From JBOFEH01 sp051650265 (GTDB taxonomy: Bacteria > Bacillota > Clostridia > Lachnospirales > Cellulosilyticaceae), in NCBI GenBank assembly GCA_051650265.1, contig JBOFIR010000272.1, positions 1-38,184 on the forward strand: 38,184 nucleotides of DNA, read 5' to 3'. The position numbers were made by a program, and so were the translations under genes. Of the stretch, positions 16,455 through 24,405 are shown in pieces (the first letter of the stretch is position 1; each line of letters starts with the position of its first letter). The notes beneath the pieces are model-generated. The model saw only the letters and a program-made list of their open reading frames with translations, had not been told where the DNA came from and did not search any database.

Positions 16455-17888
16455 TTAAACGCGTACTTCACCTTCACGGCCAAGTACTTCTTTATTTGCT
16501 TCTAAAATTGGACGAATCACTTCATCTACGAAATCTACAACTTGCATTGATGCACATCCAATAAAATTCTCTGGCTTAAGAATTGCGTGAATTTCTTCTT
16601 CACTCATACCAAAAGTACCATCTGCAATAATACGTTCAATAAGATCATTTGGTTTGCCCTCTTGCTTCACAACAGCTGCCGCTTCCATAGAGAGAACACG
16701 GATTTTCTCATGAAGTTCTTGGCGATCACCACCACGTTTTACACCTTCCATTAGGATCACTTCTGTTGCCATAAATGGAAGCTCTGCCATAATATGTGCT
16801 TCGATTACTTTTGGATATACAACAAGCCCTGATACAACATTGAGGTATGTCTCAAGGATTGCATCAATTGCTAAGAATGCCTCTGATACAGAAATACGCT
16901 TATTTGCACTATCATCTAATGTTCTTTCAAACCACTGTGTTGAAGATGTGATTGCAGGGTTAAGTGCATCACAGATGACATAGCGCGCAAGTGAACTCAT
17001 ACGCTCCGAACGCATTGGATTACGCTTATATGCCATTGCTGATGAGCCAATTTGATTTTTTTCAAATGGTTCTTCCACTTCTTTAAGGTGCTGTAATAAA
17101 CGTAAGTCATTGCTGAATTTGTATGCAGACTGTGCCACTTGACTTAGTGCATTAAGAATTTGTGAATCCACCTTGCGTGAATAAGTTTGTCCTGTTACAG
17201 GGTATACGGCTTCATAGCCTAACTTCTCTGCAATCTTAGCATCAAGTGCTTTTACTTTGGTATAATCCCCTTCAAATAAAGTAAGGAAAGTAGCCTGTGT
17301 ACCTGTTGTACCTTTAGCACCTCTTAGACGCTTACGCTCTAATACACTTTCAATTTCTTGAAGATCTAACCATAATTCTTGAATCCATAATGTTGCACGC
17401 TTCCCTACTGTTGTAAGCTGTGCTGCTTGGAAATGTGTGAATCCAAGTGTTGGAAGGTCTTTGTAAGTCATTGCAAAATCAGTTAGTTTTGCAATCACAT
17501 TGAGAAGTTTAGATTTTACAAGTTCTAAAGCTTCATACATAATGATGAGATCTGTATTATCTCCTACATAGCAACTTGTTGCCCCTAAATGGATAATTGC
17601 TTTTGCACTTGTTGCCTGCTCACCGTAAGCATGTACATGTGCCATCACATCATGTCTTACTTTACGTTCCCAAGCCTCAGCCGCTTCAAAATTCACATCA
17701 TCTTGGTATTTTTTAAGTTCATCAAGTTGCTCGTCCGTAATGCCTAATCCTAACTCTTTTTCTGTCTCAGCAAGAGTTACCCATAATTTACGCCAAGTCT
17801 TGAATTTTTTATCCTCTGAAAATAAATATAACATTTCTTTACTTGCATATCTTCCTTCGAAAGGACTTTTATATGAATTACGCATCAT
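16455..17888 (-). CDS. purB: Adenylosuccinate lyase
   Basis: PurB releases fumarate in two purine steps (SAICAR to AICAR, and adenylosuccinate to AMP). The 477-aa product has the fumarase/ASL superfamily signature GSSAMAYKRNPMRSE (about 293-307) and the active-site TSCYVGDNTD and FTHFQAAQ motifs. The length is that of the longer eukaryote-like/clostridial PurB branch. The first two codons are both ATG; with AAGGAG upstream the second (17885) has better spacing. The gene has its own promoter and candidate PurR site and stands apart from any pur operon. Confidence 0.96.
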   Translation of the reverse strand: MMRNSYKSPFEGRYASKEMLYLFSEDKKFKTWRKLWVTLAETEKELGLGITDEQLDELKKYQDDVNFEAAEAWERKVRHDVMAHVHAYGEQATSAKAIIHLGATSCYVGDNTDLIIMYEALELVKSKLLNVIAKLTDFAMTYKDLPTLGFTHFQAAQLTTVGKRATLWIQELWLDLQEIESVLERKRLRGAKGTTGTQATFLTLFEGDYTKVKALDAKIAEKLGYEAVYPVTGQTYSRKVDSQILNALSQVAQSAYKFSNDLRLLQHLKEVEEPFEKNQIGSSAMAYKRNPMRSERMSSLARYVICDALNPAITSSTQWFERTLDDSANKRISVSEAFLAIDAILETYLNVVSGLVVYPKVIEAHIMAELPFMATEVILMEGVKRGGDRQELHEKIRVLSMEAAAVVKQEGKPNDLIERIIADGTFGMSEEEIHAILKPENFIGCASMQVVDFVDEVIRPILEANKEVLGREGEVRV

Positions 17889-17923
17889 TGTCTCCTTTTT
17901 CTAAACTAAGTTAAGTTACTTTT

Positions 17924-17952
17924 ATTATAATAAATTTCTTAAAGGAGAACAA
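17924..17952 (-). promoter_or_regulatory. Promoter of purB
   Basis: TTGTTC (17952-17947), 17 bases, TATAAT (17929-17924) on the minus strand. The -10 is perfect and the -35 weak. The -35 adjoins the paired PurBox-like element just upstream, consistent with repression or activation by a bound regulator. The start would be near 17917, about 30 bases before the purB ATG. Confidence 0.65.
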
Positions 17953-17957
17953 GCTTT

Positions 17958-17997
17958 TTCGAACATTATCCTTTTAATTTTTTATAATGTTCTAAAG
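17958..17997. promoter_or_regulatory. Candidate PurR operator: two inverted PurBox-like elements
   Basis: On the minus strand GAACATTAT (17992-17984) and ATAATGTTC (17969-17961) form an inverted pair with 24 bases between GAAC and GTTC. Read on the plus strand, the second box is TTTTTCGAACATT, close to the gram-positive PurBox AWWWCCGAACWWT. The other box lacks the CC. From memory, the Bacillus subtilis pur operon has a similar inverted pair at this spacing. Placement next to the purB -35 fits. No purR gene is in the window, so this stays inference. Confidence 0.5.
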
Positions 17998-18060
17998 CTT
18001 GCCGTGCGATTTCTTTACTTCTGTGCAGTAATCCCCACCCTTAACCATTCTGTTATAAGT

Positions 18061-18089
18061 AAAAAGCAGAACCTAAGGTTCTGCTTTTT
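18061..18089 (-). terminator. Terminator of the aspartate aminotransferase gene
   Basis: AAAAAGCAGAACC (18061-18073) pairs perfectly with GGTTCTGCTTTTT (18077-18089) across a 3-base loop. On the minus strand it ends in a T-run. It begins at the stop codon of the gene. Confidence 0.9.
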
Positions 18090-19285
18090 TATTCATTCAA
18101 CTTATTCACAAAATTTGCTATACGCACAATTCCTTTTTCTATGGCTTCTTTGCTTGTGGCATAAGAAAGACGCATACAATCAGGCGTTCCAAAATCTGCG
18201 CACGGCACCACTGCCACATTATCTTCTTCAAGCAGTAATCGTGCAAAATCTGCTGCCGATCCAATGACTTCTTCTTCGTATTTCTTTCCGTAGAGCCCCG
18301 ATACGTCTACGAAACAATAAAATGCACCTTGTGGCTTTACAACTTCAAAACCAGGAATTTTACTCAAAAGTTGATACATCAATTCGCTACGCTCAGCAAA
18401 TACCTTTACCATATCTTGAACAAAAGAACTCTCTACGCGAATAGCTGCCTCTGCAGCCTTCTGTGCAATTGAATTGGGATTAGATGTGGCATGCGATTGA
18501 ATATTAGCTGCAGCTTTAGCAACTGCAAGTGGTGCTGCAAGATAGCCGATACGCCATCCAGTCATGGCGTGACTTTTGGATAAGCCATTAATTGTAATCG
18601 TATGGTTGTAAATTTCTTCTGATAACGAAGCAACACATGTATGTACTGCTCCCCCGTACACCAAATATTCATAGATCTCATCCGATACAATCCAAAGTTG
18701 ATGCGCTACTGCAAGATCCGCTAACGCCCTGAGTTCATCTTTTGTATAAACTACACCTGTTGGATTAGAAGGCGAGTTAATAATAATCGCTTTTGTCTGT
18801 GATGTAATGGATGCTTCAAGAAGCTGTGGTGTAAGCTTAAATCCCTCATCCTTAGTAGTCATAACAGGCTTTGGAATCCCCCCTGCCATCTTGACCATCT
18901 CAGGGTAACTGAGCCAATAAGGGATTGGTACTAAGACTTCGTCTCCAGGACTTAGAATCGCCATAAATGTATTGACCAAAGCATGTTTTGCACCATTATT
19001 TACCACAATCTGATTTGGCTCATAATGAACATTATTATCGCTTTTCAGCTTTTCAGCAATTGCTTTCTTTAAGCTTATAATACCATCTGCTGGTGTGTAC
19101 TTGGTGAACCCTTGCATAATGGCTTCAATCGCTGCATCTTTAATATACTGAGGTGTATCAAAATCCGGTTCACCTGCACCGAATCCAACCACATCGATCC
19201 CTTCAGCCTTCATCGCATTAGCTTTTGCTGTAATTGCTAGTGTTGACGAGGGTGCAATACCTTTTGCTAACTTTGAAATATCCAT
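18089..19285 (-). CDS. Pyridoxal phosphate-dependent aspartate aminotransferase (class I)
   Basis: This enzyme transfers the amino group between aspartate and 2-oxoglutarate. The 398 aa are typical of the 1-beta subgroup. Visible are GFGAGEPDFDTP, the NSPSNPTG cofactor/substrate motif (about 170-177), SDEIYEYLVY (about 201-210) and the PLP lysine K237 in NGLSKSHAMTGWRIGY. A broader substrate range or a prephenate-related role cannot be excluded. It forms a single-gene unit with its own promoter and terminator. The likely symbol is aspB or aspC, not assigned here. Confidence 0.92.
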   Translation of the reverse strand: MDISKLAKGIAPSSTLAITAKANAMKAEGIDVVGFGAGEPDFDTPQYIKDAAIEAIMQGFTKYTPADGIISLKKAIAEKLKSDNNVHYEPNQIVVNNGAKHALVNTFMAILSPGDEVLVPIPYWLSYPEMVKMAGGIPKPVMTTKDEGFKLTPQLLEASITSQTKAIIINSPSNPTGVVYTKDELRALADLAVAHQLWIVSDEIYEYLVYGGAVHTCVASLSEEIYNHTITINGLSKSHAMTGWRIGYLAAPLAVAKAAANIQSHATSNPNSIAQKAAEAAIRVESSFVQDMVKVFAERSELMYQLLSKIPGFEVVKPQGAFYCFVDVSGLYGKKYEEEVIGSAADFARLLLEEDNVAVVPCADFGTPDCMRLSYATSKEAIEKGIVRIANFVNKLNE

Positions 19286-19323
19286 TTAAGCACCTTCCTT
19301 TTTAAGTAGAATAATTTATTAGT

Positions 19324-19352
19324 ATTATATGTTCTTTTTCTGATTTCTGCAA
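19324..19352 (-). promoter_or_regulatory. Sigma-A type promoter of the aminotransferase gene
   Basis: TTGCAG (19352-19347), 17 bases, TATAAT (19329-19324) on the minus strand, about 40 bases before the ATG at 19285. The rest of the 249-base gap to rny (19353-19499) holds nothing I can recognise apart from the rny terminator. Confidence 0.7.
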
Positions 19353-19498
19353 GTATTTTTTAAAATCTTTCATTTTTGTATTTTTGCTGAGTTGAACTTT
19401 CATTCATGCACATCCCAAAACATTCATATTTATCCCGAAGATAAGCACACCGCTTTCTTTTTCACTTAAACATTTTTTACCTTCCTCATATTATGCAA

Positions 19499-19532
19499 CA
19501 AAAAGGGCTTTTGCCTAAGCAAAAGCCCTTTT
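19499..19532 (-). terminator. Terminator of rny
   Basis: AAAAGGGCTTTTGC (19501-19514) and its exact complement (19519-19532) form a 14-bp stem with a 4-base loop, ending in a five-T run on the minus strand. The stem is A-rich on its far side as well, so it could also work in the plus direction. Confidence 0.92.
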
Positions 19533-19534
19533 AA

Positions 19535-21091
19535 TTATTTCGCGTACTCAACCGCACGTGTTTCTCTTATAATACTTACCTTAATCTGACCTGGGTACTC
19601 CAGTTCTTTTTCGATTTGTTTTGTCACATCTCTTGCAAGAAGTACAAGACCTTCATCGTTGATCTCATCTGGAACAACCATGATACGCACTTCACGACCT
19701 GCTTGAATTGCAAATGATTTGTCAACGCCTTTAAATGATGTTGCAATTTCTTCAAGTTTTTGGAGGCGTTTGATGTAAGTCTCTAATGTCTCACGTCTTG
19801 CACCTGGTCTTGCAGCAGAAATCGTATCAGCGGCTTGTACAATAATAGAGATTGCTGTCTCTTGTTCAACATCTCCATGGTGTGATTCAACCGCATTAAT
19901 TACCACTGGGTTTTCACCAAATTTTCTACAAAGATCTGCACCAATACTTACATGTGATCCTTCAATCTCATAATCTACAGATTTACCAATATCATGAAGT
20001 AATCCTGCACGTTTTGCAAGTCTTACATCTAATCCTAATTCTCCTGCGATTAATCCTGCTAAATTGGAGACCTCAATAGAATGTCTGAGTACATTTTGAC
20101 CATAACTTGTTCTAAACTTCATCTTACCTAATAAGCGAATAAGTTCTGGATGCAATCCATGTACACCTGTCTCAAAAGTAGCTGCTTCCCCTTCTTCACG
20201 AATGAGCACTTCTACTTCTTTTCTTGCTTTTTCTACCATCTCTTCGATTCGTGCTGGATGAATTCGTCCATCCACAATCAGCTTTTCAAGTGCAATACGT
20301 GCAATCTCTCTTCTAATTGGATCAAATCCTGATAAAATAACAGCTTCTGGTGTATCATCAATAATAAGGTCAATACCTGTTAATGTCTCAAGTGTTCTAA
20401 TATTACGTCCTTCTCTACCAATGATACGACCTTTCATCTCATCATTTGGTAAAGGTACAACAGATACAGTTGTATCTACAACATGGTCTGCCGCACATTT
20501 TTGGATTGCATTTGTAAGAATTTCTTTTGCCTTCTTATCTGCATCCATCTTTGTTTTTGCTTCAATATCTTTAATGAGAATCGCAGATTCATGTTTTACT
20601 TCATCTTCGATTGTTTTTAATAAATATTGTTTAGCTTGTTCAGCCGTTAGACCAGAAATACGCTCAAGTTCTTCTTCTTGTTTGCGCTCTAAGTCTTCGA
20701 TCTGTAACTTTGTTTTTTCAATACGGTCAAGTCTGTGCTGTGCTTGCTCGTCTTTTTGTTCAAGCTGAACGGTTTTCTTCTCTAATGTTTCTTCTTTTTG
20801 TAAGAGTCTTCTTTCTAATTGCTGAAGTTCACCCCTACGCTCTTTCACTTCTTTGTCTAACTCATTTTTAACTTTAATGTTTTCTTCTTTGGCTTCTAAT
20901 AAAACTTCTCTTTTTTTAGCTTCCCCATTTTTAATCGCATTGTCAATAATTTCTCTAGCCTTTTCCTCAGCTGAACCAATTTGAGCTTCTGCTATACGCT
21001 TTCTATATGAAACCCCCACAGCGAAACTTATTATTCCAACTACAACTCCAACGAGTAGTCCAATTATTATTCCAATTGTCACCACGTTAAT
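19535..21091 (-). CDS. rny: Ribonuclease Y
   Basis: RNase Y is the membrane-anchored endoribonuclease that starts decay of many gram-positive mRNAs. It has an N-terminal membrane helix (about 3-22), a long coiled coil (about 30-180), a KH domain with GRIIGREGRNIRTLE, and an HD domain with LLHDIGKSVDYEIEGSH. The frame is open to an ATG at 21172, but a good promoter lies inside that stretch, so the start must be further down. AGGAGG at 21105-21100 is 8 bases from ATT (21091) and 14 from GTG (21085). I give the ATT position (518 aa). GTG (516 aa) is the conventional alternative. Confidence 0.93.
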   Translation of the reverse strand: MNVVTIGIIIGLLVGVVVGIISFAVGVSYRKRIAEAQIGSAEEKAREIIDNAIKNGEAKKREVLLEAKEENIKVKNELDKEVKERRGELQQLERRLLQKEETLEKKTVQLEQKDEQAQHRLDRIEKTKLQIEDLERKQEEELERISGLTAEQAKQYLLKTIEDEVKHESAILIKDIEAKTKMDADKKAKEILTNAIQKCAADHVVDTTVSVVPLPNDEMKGRIIGREGRNIRTLETLTGIDLIIDDTPEAVILSGFDPIRREIARIALEKLIVDGRIHPARIEEMVEKARKEVEVLIREEGEAATFETGVHGLHPELIRLLGKMKFRTSYGQNVLRHSIEVSNLAGLIAGELGLDVRLAKRAGLLHDIGKSVDYEIEGSHVSIGADLCRKFGENPVVINAVESHHGDVEQETAISIIVQAADTISAARPGARRETLETYIKRLQKLEEIATSFKGVDKSFAIQAGREVRIMVVPDEINDEGLVLLARDVTKQIEKELEYPGQIKVSIIRETRAVEYAK

Positions 21092-21139
21092 AGCTACCAC
21101 CTCCTGTTTTACTCCTAAAAACGTGCAAATAACAACATA

Positions 21140-21168
21140 ATTGTATAACTTTTTAAAAACACTGTCAA
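21140..21168 (-). promoter_or_regulatory. Sigma-A type promoter of rny
   Basis: TTGACA (21168-21163, perfect), 17 bases, TACAAT (21145-21140, one mismatch) on the minus strand, just after the recX stop codon. It would start RNA near 21133 and gives rny independent expression from recA-recX. Confidence 0.8.
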
Positions 21169-21178
21169 GCATTCAACA

Positions 21179-21802
21179 TTATATCTTAAAACTAATATCT
21201 AAATTCCCAATACATTGTCTAATTAGATAATAATCAAAGCCCCTAGACAAAATTCTATTAGTAATTTTGAGCTTCATTTTAGGATCTAATTCTTCATCAT
21301 AGTGATATTTCTCTAATAATTTCGTAACATTTTCCATTTCCCAAGTTGAGATTTGGTCAGGATTTTCAAGATCTACCTTTGAAATACCTTTTTCATACAA
21401 ATCACTCTTTACTTTTCTCAGGCTCTTCTTGTTGTATTGCATCTGATACTCTATATAACGATTTGCAAAATGCTGATCATTGAGATACCCATACTTTTCA
21501 AGAAAAGCTATGACCTCGTCAATCACCCATTCATCATATTCTAGTGTTTTAAGCTTGTCTCTCACTTGCTGTGTGGTGCGCATCTTATAACTGATGTAAT
21601 CTAAGGCTCTAAATTTTGCTTTTTCTACAAGTAGCTTACCCAAAAGTACTTCAAATTCTTCATCTGAATACACTTTATTTTTAGATAGCCCAAATTTCAA
21701 CACATCATCCAATTGCATGCCAAATGAAAATTCACCATCAACAAATACAGACACTCGCCTTGAATCTTTTTTTTGCACTTCAATTTTAGTAATTGTTTTC
21801 AT
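21179..21802 (-). CDS. recX: Regulatory protein RecX
   Basis: RecX binds the RecA filament and limits its activity. The 207-aa product is all-helical apart from a short N-terminal beta region and contains the RecX repeat features, for example RALDYISYKMRTTQQVRDKL and VIAFLEKYGYLNDQHFANRYIEYQ. GGGAGGAT precedes the ATG. It lies downstream of recA, separated by a long hairpin. The C-terminal third is less conserved. Confidence 0.92.
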   Translation of the reverse strand: MKTITKIEVQKKDSRRVSVFVDGEFSFGMQLDDVLKFGLSKNKVYSDEEFEVLLGKLLVEKAKFRALDYISYKMRTTQQVRDKLKTLEYDEWVIDEVIAFLEKYGYLNDQHFANRYIEYQMQYNKKSLRKVKSDLYEKGISKVDLENPDQISTWEMENVTKLLEKYHYDEELDPKMKLKITNRILSRGFDYYLIRQCIGNLDISFKI

Positions 21803-21889
21803 TTTATCCTCCCAACTCTATAGTATCATACCTGTACGTTCTTGAATAGGAATATCTCACTATTCCTTATGTATTTAAGTCTATCTACA

Positions 21890-21933
21890 AAGTAGTAAAG
21901 GGATAGCCCTTACGAGCTATCCCTTTACTACTT
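21890..21933 (-). terminator. Hairpin between recA and recX (partial terminator)
   Basis: A perfect 17-bp stem (21890-21906 with 21917-21933) has a 10-base loop. The minus-strand 3' side continues TGTAGATAG rather than a U-run, so termination should be incomplete. A stem here would lower, not abolish, recX expression from the recA promoter. Confidence 0.65.
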
Positions 21934-21963
21934 CACCTACAAGATTTTAGTCTTTGTTAAAAT

Positions 21964-23013
21964 CTACTCTATCCCAAGATCTTCAAGATCTTCTACTTCG
22001 TCTTCTGACGGTGTTCCTGTTACTACATTTACTTTATAGTGATCTCTTACTGCATTTTCGATTTCTCTTAAAAGCTCTTGATTATCTTTGAGGAAGATTT
22101 TCGCATTCTCACGGCCTTGACCAAGTCGAACATCCCCATAAGAGTACCATGCACCACTTTTATTAACAATATCAATGTTAGCTGCTAGGTCGAGCACATC
22201 TCCTTCTCTAGAGATTCCCTCACCATACATGATATCAAATTCAGCCTGTTGGAATGGTGGTGCCACTTTATTTTTAACAACTTTGACACGTGTACGACTT
22301 CCGATAAATTCATTATTTTGTTTAAGTGTTTCGATCTTACGCACATCAAGTCTAACCGATGCGTAGAATTTAAGTGCACGTCCACCTGTTGTTGTCTCAT
22401 TGCTACCAAATGTAATACCAACTTTTTCACGGAGCTGATTGATAAATACAACAGTACATTTTGATTTATTAACAACTCCTGTTAATTTTCTGAGTGCTTG
22501 GGACATCAAACGTGCTTGTAAGCCCATATGAGAGTCTCCCATATCCCCTTCGATCTCTGCACGTGGAACAAGTGCTGCAACAGAGTCGACGATTACAAGA
22601 TCAATTGCACCTGATCTTACCATTGTCTCTGCAATCTCTAATGCTTGCTCCCCGTTGTCTGGTTGTGAGATATAAAGTTCATCAATATCTACACCCAGTT
22701 TCTTTGCATAAGCTGGGTCAAGCGCGTGCTCTGCGTCGATAAATGCTGCAATACCACCTTGCTTTTGTACTTCAGCAATCATATGCAATGTAACAGTTGT
22801 CTTACCTGATGATTCTGGACCGTAGACTTCAATAATACGTCCCCTAGGTACCCCACCTACTCCAAGTGCAATATCAAGGCTGAGTGAGCCTGTTGGGAAT
22901 ATTGATATATTTGTATCTGTGGCCTCCCCTAACTTCATGATAGAACCTTTACCAAATTGCTTTTGAATCTGGGCAATTGCTGCATCTAATGCTTTTTTTG
23001 ATTCATTATTCAT
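21964..23013 (-). CDS. recA: Recombinase RecA
   Basis: RecA forms the nucleoprotein filament for homologous recombination and triggers LexA self-cleavage. The Walker A motif GPESSGKTT lies at 65-73. The ALKFYASVRLDVRK and VINQLREKVG (L2 region) segments are typical, and the acidic C-terminus (EDEVEDLEDLGIE) is present. I take the ATG at 23013 (349 aa), which has GAGGTG 6 bases upstream. The open frame extends to 23085 but covers the promoter and LexA box. Control by LexA is expected. Confidence 0.97.
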   Translation of the reverse strand: MNNESKKALDAAIAQIQKQFGKGSIMKLGEATDTNISIFPTGSLSLDIALGVGGVPRGRIIEVYGPESSGKTTVTLHMIAEVQKQGGIAAFIDAEHALDPAYAKKLGVDIDELYISQPDNGEQALEIAETMVRSGAIDLVIVDSVAALVPRAEIEGDMGDSHMGLQARLMSQALRKLTGVVNKSKCTVVFINQLREKVGITFGSNETTTGGRALKFYASVRLDVRKIETLKQNNEFIGSRTRVKVVKNKVAPPFQQAEFDIMYGEGISREGDVLDLAANIDIVNKSGAWYSYGDVRLGQGRENAKIFLKDNQELLREIENAVRDHYKVNVVTGTPSEDEVEDLEDLGIE

Positions 23014-23033
23014 TTCATTCACCTCTTCTACCC

Positions 23034-23045
23034 GAACATTTGTTC
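23034..23045. promoter_or_regulatory. LexA (DinR) box of recA
   Basis: GAACATTTGTTC is a perfect GAAC-N4-GTTC palindrome, matching the gram-positive LexA consensus CGAACRNRYGTTYC with a flanking C on the left. It lies just downstream of the recA -10 element, overlapping the start of transcription, where bound LexA would block RNA polymerase. Confidence 0.85.
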
Positions 23046-23056
23046 TGTTTGTATTT

Positions 23057-23085
23057 ATTATAACTAATTCTCTTTGGTTATGCAA
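23057..23085 (-). promoter_or_regulatory. Sigma-A type promoter of recA
   Basis: TTGCAT (23085-23080), 17 bases, TATAAT (23062-23057) on the minus strand. The -35 begins 6 bases after the cinA stop codon. Start expected near 23050, right at the LexA box. Confidence 0.8.
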
Positions 23086-23090
23086 GTCCT

Positions 23091-24323
23091 TTATAGTGTC
23101 AATAAACGGTAAAGTTCATAGAGCAAGTGTTTGGTCGCCTTTTCTCTAATTCCCTGTCTATTGCCTTGAAGCCTCAGCTCCTTTACAATAGTTTGCTCTG
23201 GCAGTGCAATTCCTATATAGACTAATCCTACAGGCTTTGTAAGCGTGCCGCCATCTGGCCCTGCTATACCTGTCGTTGCAAGGCCAATTTGACTACTTGC
23301 TTTGGCTTTAATCCCCTCTGCCATTTCTTGAGCTGTCTGTTCACTTACAGCACCCCATCTTGCGAGTGTCTCTTCTGATACGCCAAGATACTTCATCTTA
23401 GCCTCATTACTATAGGTGACAATTCCCTCTGAGAAATACTCCGATACCCCACTACAACTCACAAGCGCACTTGCTACCATGCCACCTGTACAAGACTCTG
23501 CCGTCGCAATAGTATAGCCTTTCTTCATCAGTAATTTCAGCACTTCCTCTTGTAGCCTACTTTCATTATAGCCAATCACATAGGGTGCTAATCGGTCTAT
23601 AATCTTATTTTTGAAATATTCTATCTTTTCTTTTGCCTCTTTTTCTGTCTGCCCACGCCCTCTTATTCTAAAAATAATTTCATGATCTCCTACATATGGC
23701 GCTACTTCCACATCACCAAAATCCCCTAGCAAATCTGCTGCTAACTCTGCAAGAGTACTTTCTCCTACGCCAAATAGTTTGATATCTTCTATACGATAAA
23801 TCCCCTGCATCTTAGATGCAAAATATGGCAGTACCGTTTCCTGCATCATTGGAATCAATTCTTTAGGTGGTCCAGGTAGGAGTACCACTTGTCGATCTCC
23901 TGTCGTCAAAATACATCCTGGCGCCGTTCCATTAGGATTCGGAATGATATATGCATCCTTTGGAAAAGCCGCCTGTTTGATGTTATTGTGTGGCATCATA
24001 CGATTCGTCTTCTTAAAATAAGCAGTAATTCCTTCCAAAATTTGTGAATCCACCTCACAGTCTTTACCAAGCAGCTCACATACTGCCTCTTTGGTAAGAT
24101 CGTCTTCTGTAGGCCCTAGTCCACCTATACAAAAGACCACATCTACACGTGTTAATGCTGTTTTAAGCACCTCATGAATCCGTTCTTTTTTGTCCCCTAC
24201 TACTGTATGATACATAGGAAGCATTCCTATGCCTTGTACTTCCTTTGCAATATAAGCTGCATTGCTATTGATTGTACAGCCCGTTAAGACCTCATTCCCT
24301 ACAGCAATCGTTTCTATTCTCAT
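23091..24323 (-). CDS. cinA: CinA family protein (competence/damage-inducible; nicotinamide-nucleotide amidase type)
   Basis: It has an N-terminal MoCF/COG1058 domain (about 1-165) with GNEVLTG and CIGGLGPTEDD, and a C-terminal CinA amidase domain (about 250-410) with TAESCTGGMVASALV and TTGIAGPDGG. CinA proteins deamidate NMN to recycle pyridine nucleotides, and many combine it with ADP-ribose pyrophosphatase activity. The start at 24323 (410 aa) has GGAGGGTG well placed. Seven extra codons upstream are open but overlap the uraA terminator region. Its place before recA is common in Firmicutes. Confidence 0.94.
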   Translation of the reverse strand: MRIETIAVGNEVLTGCTINSNAAYIAKEVQGIGMLPMYHTVVGDKKERIHEVLKTALTRVDVVFCIGGLGPTEDDLTKEAVCELLGKDCEVDSQILEGITAYFKKTNRMMPHNNIKQAAFPKDAYIIPNPNGTAPGCILTTGDRQVVLLPGPPKELIPMMQETVLPYFASKMQGIYRIEDIKLFGVGESTLAELAADLLGDFGDVEVAPYVGDHEIIFRIRGRGQTEKEAKEKIEYFKNKIIDRLAPYVIGYNESRLQEEVLKLLMKKGYTIATAESCTGGMVASALVSCSGVSEYFSEGIVTYSNEAKMKYLGVSEETLARWGAVSEQTAQEMAEGIKAKASSQIGLATTGIAGPDGGTLTKPVGLVYIGIALPEQTIVKELRLQGNRQGIREKATKHLLYELYRLLTL

Positions 24324-24345
24324 ATTCACCCTCCAATTCCCCAAA

Positions 24346-24370
24346 GAAAAAAGGGAGATTTCTCTCCCTT
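24346..24370 (-). terminator. Terminator of uraA
   Basis: AAGGGAGA (24351-24358) and TCTCCCTT (24363-24370) form an 8-bp stem with a 4-base loop, followed on the minus strand by a six-T run. It ends only about 10 bases before the cinA ribosome site. Confidence 0.85.
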
Positions 24371-24399
24371 ATTATATCACTATTTTAACTTTAGTATAA
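24371..24399 (-). promoter_or_regulatory. Candidate extended -10 promoter of cinA
   Basis: TGATATAAT on the minus strand (24379-24371) is an extended -10 element, with a poor -35 (TTATAC, 24399-24394) 17 bases upstream. The predicted start near 24364 lies inside the stem of the uraA terminator, so cinA RNA would lack most of the 5' arm and not form the hairpin. Confidence 0.5.
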
Positions 24400-24405
24400 T
24401 AAACA

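Noticed and set aside
19286..19500. A T-box or other riboswitch before the aminotransferase gene
   Set aside because: The promoter lies only about 40 bases before the start codon, so there is no room for a leader; the DNA further upstream has no T-box motif.
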